DNA of 6,024 nucleotides from Marinilabiliales bacterium (GTDB lineage Bacteria > Bacteroidota > Bacteroidia > Bacteroidales > F082): positions 1 to 6,024 of the forward strand of contig PKSW01000318.1 in the NCBI GenBank assembly GCA_002869465.1, read 5' to 3'. Positions within the stretch are counted from its first letter, which is position 1. Each line of letters opens with the position of its first letter. The position numbers were made by a program, and so were the translations under genes. The notes under the pieces are model-generated. The model was not told where the DNA came from. It was given only the letters and a program-made list of their open reading frames with translations, and did no database searches. Shown here one piece after another: positions 1 through 6,024 of this stretch.

Positions 1-2664
1 ACCGGAAAAGGAGTTCATATGGTAACGGTAAACGATTACCTCGCCAAGCGTGACTCCGAGTGGATGGGTATGCTTTATATGTTCCATGGTATGAAGGTCG
101 ATTGCATTGATAAGCATCAGCCGAATTCAGCAGCACGTAGAAAAGCTTATCTGGCAGATATAACATTCGGAACTAATAATGAATTTGGTTTTGACTACTT
201 GCGTGACAATATGACAGGAAACCCTGAGGAGCTTGTACAGCGCGATCCCAATTATGTGATCGTGGATGAGGTGGATTCCGTTCTCATTGATGATGCACGT
301 ACACCGTTGATCATTTCAGGTCCCACACCAAAAGGAGATTTACAGGAATTTGACGCGCTGAAAGCAGATGTTCAGAAACTGTACAATGCCCAAAAGAGCC
401 TGGTGACTTCATTACTGGCCGAAGCCAAGAATTTGTTAAGCGATCGTGCGAACAATGATGTAGTTAAAAAAGGAAGTGATGCCTTATTCAGGGCGTATAG
501 GGGATTACCTAAAAATAAACCTTTGATCAAGTTCCTGAGTGAAGAAGGAAACAAAACCCTGCTTCAAAAAACAGAAAGTTTTTATATGCAGGAACAATCA
601 AAGAATATGCACATTATCGATGACGAATTGTTCTTTGTAATTGATGAAAAGCATAGTTCTGTTGACCTGACCGAAAAAGGAATTGATCTGCTGTCCAAAT
701 CATATGATGATCCCTCATTCTTTATTTTACCCGATATTAATATAGCTATCAGTGAGCTTGAAAAGGAAGGATTGCCTGAAAAGAAATTCCTGGAGAGAAA
801 AAACGAAATTATCAAGGATTATTCTGTAAAATCTGAGCGCGTGCATACCGTTCACCAGTTGCTGAAAGCATATACCTTGTTTGAAAAGGATGTTGAGTAT
901 GTGATCATGGACAATAAAATTAAAATTGTTGATGAGCAAACCGGTCGTATCATGGAAGGCCGCAGGTACTCCGATGGATTGCACCAGGCGATTGAAGCAA
1001 AGGAAAATGTGAAAGTTGAAGCCGCCACGCAAACCTATGCTACCATCACGCTGCAAAATTATTTCAGGATGTACAAAAAACTGGCCGGTATGACTGGGAC
1101 GGCTGAAACAGAAGCGGGTGAGTTGTGGGATATTTATAAACTGGATGTGGTAGTGATACCTACAAATAAACCTATTGTCCGCGACGACAGGGAAGACCTG
1201 GTGTATAAAACCAAACGTGAAAAGTACAACGCGGTGATCGATGAGATTGAAAAGCTCGTCAATGAGAAAAGACCTGTGTTGGTTGGTACTACATCGGTTG
1301 AAACATCTGAATTGTTAAGCCGGATGCTGACAAGAAAGCACTTGGATCATAATGTGTTGAATGCAAAACTGCACCAGAAAGAAGCGCAAATTGTTAAAGA
1401 AGCTGGCCAGCCCGGAATGGTTACCATTGCTACCAACATGGCGGGTCGTGGTACGGATATTAAATTGGGAGAAGGAGTTAAAAAATCGGGCGGTTTGGCC
1501 ATTATCGGAACGGAACGACATGATTCGAGACGTGTGGACCGACAGTTAAGAGGTCGCGCTGGAAGGCAGGGCGATCCCGGTAGTTCACAATTCTTTGTCT
1601 CGCTTGAAGACGACCTGATGCGTATGTTCGGCTCAGGGCGTATTGCCGGTATTATGGACCGGCTTGGTTTGGATGAAGGCGAAGTGATCCAGCATTCAAT
1701 GATAACCAAATCAATTGAACGGGCGCAGAAAAAAGTGGAAGAAAATAACTTCGGTATACGGAAGCGTTTGCTGGAGTATGACGATGTGATGAATTCGCAA
1801 CGCGAGGTAATTTATAAGCGAAGAAGACATGCCTTATTCGGTGAAAGGCTTTCCGTAGATATCTCGAACATGATTTATGATTTATGCGAACAAACAGTTG
1901 CCGATTACCAGGACGCCCGTGATTTCGATGGGTTTAAAATGGAATTGTACAGAACCCTAGCCATCGAATCTCCTGTGGATGAAAAGGAATTTATAGCTAT
2001 AAGTGGAGAAGAATTAACCGAGAAACTATTTAACGAAGTATATAAAAGTTATTTAGTCAAGCAAACTAAATTAGCTGACGATACTTTGCCTGTTATAACG
2101 GATGTTTTTGAGAACCAATCGCAATATGAAAATATAGCTATTCCATTCTCGGATGGTATCAAGAACATGCAGATTGTTGCCAACCTTAAAAAGTCTGTCG
2201 AAACAAAAGGTAAGGAAGTTTGTCTCTCATTTGAAAAAGGAGTAACTCTAGCCCATATTGATGACTCGTGGAAAGAACAGTTACGTGAAATGGACGACCT
2301 GAAACAGTCCGTGCAAAATGCATCCTACGAACAGAAAGACCCTTTACTGATCTATAAGTTTGAATCCTTTGAATTATTCAAAAAAATGATTCAGAAAATT
2401 AATAAGGAAGTGGGCTCATTCCTCATCAAGGGCGATATTTTTATACCGAATAGGGAAGCTGTGAAAGAAGCTAAGAAACCCCGTGGACTTGATCGTTCTC
2501 AGATGAAGGAAGAAAGAGGTGACCTGCTTTCTCAGGCATACAGTAATACGCAGGATCAGGCGCGAGTTCAGCCTGTTAAAGTGGAGAAAAAGGTAGGCAG
2601 AAACGACCTTTGTCCATGTGGAAGCGGTAAAAAATTCAAACATTGTCACGGAAAAGGAGCTTAA
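1..2664 (+). CDS. secA: Preprotein translocase ATPase subunit SecA, 5'-truncated by window edge
   Basis: SecA is the cytoplasmic ATPase motor that pushes unfolded preproteins through SecYEG. Frame 1 is open from base 1, and the codons before the ATG at 19 read TGKGVH, the normal SecA sequence before MVTVNDYLAKRD, so that ATG is internal. 887 residues are present. By comparison with E. coli SecA from memory, roughly 130 residues including Walker A are missing. Visible in fragment numbering are the GTNNEFGFDYLRDN region, Walker B DEVD at 89-92 (bases 265-276), DEQTGR near 311 in the preprotein-crosslinking region, LAGMTGTAETEA from 361, motif V TNMAGRGTD from 478 and motif VI QLRGRAGRQGD from 515. 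The helical scaffold follows from about 579 (EYDDVMNSQR near 592). The C-terminal zinc finger has C871, C873, C882 and H883 (CPCGSGKKFKHCH), which in the family binds Zn and contacts SecB or the ribosome. About 100 residues separate ISGP from FFVIDEK, a long insert typical of Bacteroidetes SecA. The stop is followed by two more in-frame TAA codons. Identity is certain. Confidence 0.98.
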   Translation, partial: TGKGVHMVTVNDYLAKRDSEWMGMLYMFHGMKVDCIDKHQPNSAARRKAYLADITFGTNNEFGFDYLRDNMTGNPEELVQRDPNYVIVDEVDSVLIDDARTPLIISGPTPKGDLQEFDALKADVQKLYNAQKSLVTSLLAEAKNLLSDRANNDVVKKGSDALFRAYRGLPKNKPLIKFLSEEGNKTLLQKTESFYMQEQSKNMHIIDDELFFVIDEKHSSVDLTEKGIDLLSKSYDDPSFFILPDINIAISELEKEGLPEKKFLERKNEIIKDYSVKSERVHTVHQLLKAYTLFEKDVEYVIMDNKIKIVDEQTGRIMEGRRYSDGLHQAIEAKENVKVEAATQTYATITLQNYFRMYKKLAGMTGTAETEAGELWDIYKLDVVVIPTNKPIVRDDREDLVYKTKREKYNAVIDEIEKLVNEKRPVLVGTTSVETSELLSRMLTRKHLDHNVLNAKLHQKEAQIVKEAGQPGMVTIATNMAGRGTDIKLGEGVKKSGGLAIIGTERHDSRRVDRQLRGRAGRQGDPGSSQFFVSLEDDLMRMFGSGRIAGIMDRLGLDEGEVIQHSMITKSIERAQKKVEENNFGIRKRLLEYDDVMNSQREVIYKRRRHALFGERLSVDISNMIYDLCEQTVADYQDARDFDGFKMELYRTLAIESPVDEKEFIAISGEELTEKLFNEVYKSYLVKQTKLADDTLPVITDVFENQSQYENIAIPFSDGIKNMQIVANLKKSVETKGKEVCLSFEKGVTLAHIDDSWKEQLREMDDLKQSVQNASYEQKDPLLIYKFESFELFKKMIQKINKEVGSFLIKGDIFIPNREAVKEAKKPRGLDRSQMKEERGDLLSQAYSNTQDQARVQPVKVEKKVGRNDLCPCGSGKKFKHCHGKGA

Positions 2665-2737
2665 TAATAATTTAGGGTACGATTCATCTTTTCTTTCATT
2701 ATCTATCGCTGGGTATATAACGATTGGGTTTTCGTTC

Positions 2738-2745
2738 TATATTTG
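2738..2745 (+). promoter_or_regulatory. Candidate Bacteroidetes -7 promoter element upstream of the patatin-barrel gene
   Basis: TATATTTG matches the Bacteroidetes primary sigma factor -7 consensus TAnnTTTG exactly. It lies in the 105-bp gap after secA and ends 24 bases before the proposed TTG start, which would give a very short 5' leader. No TTG sits at the usual 17-23 base distance upstream; the only TTG (2724-2726) is 11 bases away, so the -33 half is missing or degenerate. Such a match arises by chance fairly often in AT-rich DNA. Its intergenic position and the similar element before frr raise the likelihood that it is real. Confidence 0.5.
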
Positions 2746-2769
2746 TATGGAACTAATAACTGACTCGAA

Positions 2770-5049
2770 TTGGCCCATCAAGTAAAATATTTAATTCTTT
2801 CATTTATATTACTTTGCTGGATTCTTCCTGTTAAATCGATAATAGGGCAGGATGATACTGTAACTGAGAAATCAAAACGGCCCAAAGTTGGATTGGTAAT
2901 GAGCGGGGGTGGAGCCAAAGGCTGGGCCTATATCGGTTTATTGAAAGTAATGCAGGAAGTTGGGCTTGAAGTAGATTACGTTGCCGGTTCCAGTGCTGGT
3001 TCAATTGTAGGTGGAATGTATGCCCTTGGTTACCATCCTGATACAATGTTAACGATCATAAGAAGTGTGAATTGGGATGATTTAATGACTGACAAAATTG
3101 ATCGAAAATATATCAACTATGAAGAAAAGGAATTCGGAGATACCTATATTATGGATTTCCCTGTTCGTAATAAGAAAGTTGGTCTAAAGGCTTCCATGTA
3201 TGAAGGCCAGGTAATTAATATGATGCTGAATCGCATTTATTCTCCTGGCTATAACATTTATGATTTTAGTCAGTTGCCAACACCTTTTTTATGTATTGGT
3301 ACCAATTTGTTAACTGGTGAAGCAGTTTTGCTTGATAATGGGTATCTGCCCATGGCGATTCGTTCGAGTATGTCTATACCAGCTTATTTCTCTCCTACAT
3401 CCTATGAAGGCAATTACCTGGTTGATGGGGGAGTAGTTAATAATTATCCCGTAAAACCGGTAAAAGATAAGGGTGTAGATTTTATTATCGGGGCTGATGT
3501 TCAGTCGGGTAATAAAAAAACCATTGAAGATTTGAATTCCATGACTTCAGTGATCGATCAGATAATTGGTTTCAACAGGGAAGATGCTAATAAAATTGGT
3601 TATGAGCTAACTGATTTATATATCCATTTCGAAATGCCATACGGTATGATGGATTTTAATAATTATGATTCAATTATCGCTATTGGTGAAAAAGTAGCAA
3701 GAGAACATTATGATGAGTTAAAAGCACTGGCCGATTCTTTAAATGCGCTGGAATTCAAACCTTTGAAATCATATACTGCTGCGCCCTTAGACTCTGTTTT
3801 TGTAAATAAACTAATTGTAGTTGGAAACAAAAAAGTTGATGCATCTTATTTTGAAAATTCATTCGGCCAATTCGAGAATTCGTGGGTTAAATTTGATGAT
3901 CTTGAAGATGTAATTCAATTAGCATATGGAAGTAAATTCTTTAAGCATCTGTTTTATGAGTTTCAGTTTGATGGGGATAAAACTAACTTAGTCCTAAATG
4001 TAAAAGAGGGTGATGTTGGTTATATCTCGGTTGGTGCTCATTATGATGATGACTATTCTGTAAGTGTTTTACTGAATGGCGCTTTTAGAAATGTAGTTGG
4101 GAGAAACTCGAAAGCGTTTACTGACCTGGTTATTGGGCCAAATCCAAGATTTAGAGGGCTATACATCAAGGATAATGGGGCAAAACCTGGTTATGGCGGT
4201 AAACTTGAAATATATTCATTTAACTTCAATGTATATGATAATCCTGCTAATTTAAGCGCAATTACTGAAAATTGGAATTTTACAAATTTTGAAGTATCAT
4301 TATTTGCTCAAAAAATATTAAAAAACCGGCATTGGTTCAGAATCGGGGGGAATTATGAGTATTTCAGGTTTAAATCAAAACTTGAAAATGAAGCAGACTC
4401 TATAACTGATTACAATAGCTATGCGAATTTTTATTTCTCATTTAACTCAGATACACGAGATAAAGCATACCTGGCAACAAAGGGTGTGCTTTCCGAATTA
4501 AGATTTGAATATGTAACCCCTATATCTTCTAACTGGGTGCAACAAGTTTTTGAGAACTCTTTAGTATTTTGGTTAAAATACAATCAAAGTATTCCTGTTT
4601 CTAAAAGGATATCACTTAAACCAGGTATTTTTTTAGGAGGAACATATCAAAAGGGTTATCCTTTTTCATCTAACAAACCTGCAAGTACTTATAAACGTCC
4701 GCCCGTGCAGCATTGGTTCTACATGGGAGGACAGAGTCCAGTTAGTTATGTGAATGGGTTCCAACCTTTTTCAGGAGTTAAATTTGTGCAAAAGTATGGG
4801 CTTTACCAGGCTATTCTTAAATTTCACGTGCAATATAATTTCTATAAAAAACTATATGTTACATTTATGGGTGATTTGGGAGCTAATGAATGGTATGCCG
4901 AGGATTTATTTGATAGTAAAAATTGGGTTGTAGGATATGGCGCCAAGTTTAGTTACGACAGTTTTATTGGCCCAGTAGAGGTAAGTATCATGGGTTCGAA
5001 TATATATAAGGATGTTTCATTTTTTATTAATTTAGGCTACTGGTTCTGA
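2770..5049 (+). CDS. Patatin-like phospholipase fused to POTRA and Omp85-type outer-membrane barrel (PlpD-like)
   Basis: This is a 759-residue predicted outer-membrane lipase. A basic-then-hydrophobic signal peptide covers about residues 1-26 (hydrophobic core 8-20). There is no good lipobox, because the Cys at 16 is preceded by Leu. The patatin domain spans about 37-330 with the oxyanion-hole motif GGGAKG at 46-51, nucleophile elbow GSSAG at 73-77 (Ser75) and catalytic Asp219 in DGG 219-221, so the Ser-Asp dyad is intact. Residues about 341-413 look like one POTRA domain. The rest, about 414-759, is rich in alternating aromatic strands and includes DTRDKAYLATKG near 561-572, FIGPVEVSI near 732-740 and a terminal SFFINLGYWF resembling a BAM beta-signal. 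This order and length match the PlpD/FplA class (type Vd), whose members hydrolyse phospholipids; substrate and surface exposure here are inferred. An in-frame TGA at 2761 limits the start. TTG at 2770 is chosen because the next Met (residue 44) would remove the signal peptide. No Shine-Dalgarno is visible. The gene is more AT-rich than secA. Confidence 0.9.
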   Translation: MAHQVKYLILSFILLCWILPVKSIIGQDDTVTEKSKRPKVGLVMSGGGAKGWAYIGLLKVMQEVGLEVDYVAGSSAGSIVGGMYALGYHPDTMLTIIRSVNWDDLMTDKIDRKYINYEEKEFGDTYIMDFPVRNKKVGLKASMYEGQVINMMLNRIYSPGYNIYDFSQLPTPFLCIGTNLLTGEAVLLDNGYLPMAIRSSMSIPAYFSPTSYEGNYLVDGGVVNNYPVKPVKDKGVDFIIGADVQSGNKKTIEDLNSMTSVIDQIIGFNREDANKIGYELTDLYIHFEMPYGMMDFNNYDSIIAIGEKVAREHYDELKALADSLNALEFKPLKSYTAAPLDSVFVNKLIVVGNKKVDASYFENSFGQFENSWVKFDDLEDVIQLAYGSKFFKHLFYEFQFDGDKTNLVLNVKEGDVGYISVGAHYDDDYSVSVLLNGAFRNVVGRNSKAFTDLVIGPNPRFRGLYIKDNGAKPGYGGKLEIYSFNFNVYDNPANLSAITENWNFTNFEVSLFAQKILKNRHWFRIGGNYEYFRFKSKLENEADSITDYNSYANFYFSFNSDTRDKAYLATKGVLSELRFEYVTPISSNWVQQVFENSLVFWLKYNQSIPVSKRISLKPGIFLGGTYQKGYPFSSNKPASTYKRPPVQHWFYMGGQSPVSYVNGFQPFSGVKFVQKYGLYQAILKFHVQYNFYKKLYVTFMGDLGANEWYAEDLFDSKNWVVGYGAKFSYDSFIGPVEVSIMGSNIYKDVSFFINLGYWF

Positions 5050-5071
5050 TCGTTAAATAAAAACGAATTAT

Positions 5072-5785
5072 ATGAAGTATAAAAGAATATTGCTGAAGTT
5101 GAGTGGCGAGGCCTTGATGGGCGAGCAGTCATATGGAATTGACCCTGAACAATTGGAGAAATATGGTAAAGAAATAATCAAAGTGGCCCATGAAAATGTT
5201 CAAATTGCCATCGTGATTGGGGGGGGTAATATATTCAGAGGCATACAAGGTGCTGCAAAGGGATTTGATAGGATACAGGGAGATTATATGGGTATGTTAG
5301 CTACCGTAATCAACTCTGTGGCATTACAATCCGAACTTGAAAAGCTGGGGGCTGAAACCAAATTGCTCTCAGGTTTATTGGTAGAACCGGTTACTGAAAA
5401 AATGAATGGTAAAAAAGCGATTGAATATTTGGAACAGGGTAAAATCGTGATCATATCCGGGGGAACCGGGAATCCAGTTTTTACTACCGATTCAGCTTCC
5501 GCTTTGCGAAGTATTGAAATAAAAGCGGATGCGTTGTTAAAGGGCACCCGAGTTGATGGGGTTTATACAGCTGATCCGGAAAGAGACAAGTCAGCCAAAA
5601 AGTTTGATAAACTTTCTTTTGATGAAGCCTACGAAAAACAATTGAAGATTATGGATATGACTGCTTTTACATTATGCAGGGAAAACAATATTCCAATCGT
5701 GGTGTTCAACATGAACCAATCCGGCAACTTGTATAAAGTGGTTACCGGTGAAGATACGGGAACAATAATTAATAATGAATTATAA
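5072..5785 (+). CDS. pyrH: UMP kinase (uridylate kinase)
   Basis: This cytoplasmic enzyme phosphorylates UMP to UDP with ATP, the step feeding all UTP and CTP synthesis. In bacteria it is a hexamer of the amino acid kinase fold, typically activated by GTP and inhibited by UTP. At 237 residues it has the normal family length. Visible motifs are the N-terminal KLSGEAL with Lys9, the glycine-rich GGGNIFRG at 50-57, GDYMGMLATVIN at 70-81 containing the UMP-binding Asp71, SGGTGNPVFTTDSAS at 129-143, VDGVYTADP at 161-169 and MDMTAFTLCRENNIPI at 194-209. All expected binding segments are intact. The ATG at 5072 begins MKYKRILLKLSGE, the standard family start. It lies 22 bases after the patatin-barrel stop, with no promoter-like element or Shine-Dalgarno in the gap, so transcription from upstream is likely. 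The GGGN motif is encoded across a run of eight G (5219-5226). Confidence 0.98.
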   Translation: MKYKRILLKLSGEALMGEQSYGIDPEQLEKYGKEIIKVAHENVQIAIVIGGGNIFRGIQGAAKGFDRIQGDYMGMLATVINSVALQSELEKLGAETKLLSGLLVEPVTEKMNGKKAIEYLEQGKIVIISGGTGNPVFTTDSASALRSIEIKADALLKGTRVDGVYTADPERDKSAKKFDKLSFDEAYEKQLKIMDMTAFTLCRENNIPIVVFNMNQSGNLYKVVTGEDTGTIINNEL

Positions 5786-5799
5786 TTTTTAGAATTATA

Positions 5800-5807
5800 T
5801 ACATTTG
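5800..5807 (+). promoter_or_regulatory. Candidate Bacteroidetes -7 promoter element upstream of frr
   Basis: TACATTTG fits the Bacteroidetes -7 consensus TAnnTTTG exactly and lies between pyrH and frr, ending 20 bases before the frr ATG. It shares the extended string TTTGTATG with the element before the patatin-barrel gene. No TTG is present at the expected -33 position (around 5774-5782), so it may be weak or activator-dependent. It suggests frr can be transcribed separately from pyrH. Confidence 0.5.
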
Positions 5808-5827
5808 TATGATCAAAAATGTAAGTT

Positions 5828-6024
5828 ATGAATGATGATGCCATTTTATGCCTTGAGGAAGCAGAAGAAAATATGAAACATGCTATTGATCATTTGGAAC
5901 GTGAATTTCAAAAGATCAGGGCTGGAAAAGCCAACCCAAATATGCTGAATGGTGTTCGGGTTGATTTTTATGGTGTTTCTACACCTATTGAACAGACTTC
6001 AAATATTAATACCCCTGATCCCCG
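5828..6024 (+). CDS. frr: Ribosome recycling factor, 3'-truncated by window edge
   Basis: Frr works with EF-G to split the post-termination ribosome and release mRNA and tRNA. The window holds 65 complete codons and two bases of the next, about a third of a family protein of roughly 185 residues. The visible part begins MNDDAILCLEEAEENM and continues with the conserved first helix HLEREFQKIRAGKANPNML. It then enters domain II with VDFYGVSTPIEQTSNINTPDP; the family pattern is VxYYGxxTPLxQxAxIxTPDxR. An in-frame TAA at 5822 directly precedes the start region, so ATG 5828 is the first possible start, and its N-terminal length matches Bacteroidetes relatives as I recall them. Nearby ATGs within the following bases are out of frame. 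It follows pyrH by 42 bases, an arrangement common across bacteria. No Shine-Dalgarno is visible. Confidence 0.95.
   Translation, partial: MNDDAILCLEEAEENMKHAIDHLEREFQKIRAGKANPNMLNGVRVDFYGVSTPIEQTSNINTPDP

Noticed and set aside
19..21. ATG at 19 as the secA start
   Set aside because: The frame is open to base 1 and encodes TGKGVH, which belongs to the conserved SecA core; the true start lies outside the window.
727..1056. Minus-strand open frame of 109 codons opposite secA
   Set aside because: It lies antisense to well-conserved secA sequence, has no promoter or recognisable domain, and reads as a shadow frame.
1347..1709. Minus-strand open frame of 120 codons opposite secA
   Set aside because: It lies wholly antisense to conserved SecA motifs V and VI and its translation resembles no family I know, so it is a shadow of secA codon usage.
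2719..2736. AACGA/TCGTT inverted repeat just upstream of the -7 box, as a secA terminator or operator
   Set aside because: The stem is only 5 bp with an 8-base loop and no U-tract follows. Such dyads are expected by chance.
5781..5799. TATAATT/AATTATA dyad after pyrH as an intrinsic terminator
   Set aside because: The stem is 7 bp of A-T pairs only, with a 5-base loop, overlapping the pyrH stop and the frr -7 box. There is no G/C pairing and no T-run after it.
5832..5840. Alternative ATG codons just after the frr start
   Set aside because: They are out of frame with the conserved Frr sequence; only ATG 5828 reads into it.

Overview
The window shows four genes, all on the + strand: the 3' part of secA, a patatin-like phospholipase fused to an outer-membrane barrel, pyrH and the 5' part of frr. 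Several features point to a member of the Bacteroidetes (Bacteroidota), probably a Cytophagales-type or related environmental lineage. SecA carries the long insert after the DEAD-box region that I know from Bacteroidetes SecAs. Two intergenic regions hold a perfect match to the Bacteroidetes -7 promoter element TAnnTTTG. Shine-Dalgarno sequences are absent, and the base composition is AT-leaning. The lineage below phylum is a guess.

Layout: 1-2664 is secA, open at the left edge and lacking its N-terminus with Walker A. It is followed by three tandem in-frame TAA stops. A 105-bp gap (2665-2769) holds a candidate promoter. 2770-5049 encodes a 759-residue protein with a signal peptide, a patatin domain, one POTRA-like segment and an Omp85-type barrel ending in Phe. 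It appears to start at TTG. After 22 bp comes pyrH (5072-5785, UMP kinase). After 42 bp with a second candidate promoter comes frr (5828 to the right edge, ribosome recycling factor).

Functionally this is a housekeeping neighbourhood: SecA powers protein export, PyrH makes UDP for nucleic acids and envelope precursors, and Frr recycles ribosomes. pyrH next to frr is a widespread bacterial arrangement. The unusual member is the patatin-barrel fusion, itself a likely SecA/SecYEG and BAM client, placed directly upstream of pyrH and apparently sharing its transcript.

No RNA genes, CRISPR arrays, mobile elements or long repeats were seen. I found no convincing undescribed system. The observations most worth checking are the patatin-Omp85 fusion, its unusual start and its coupling to pyrH.
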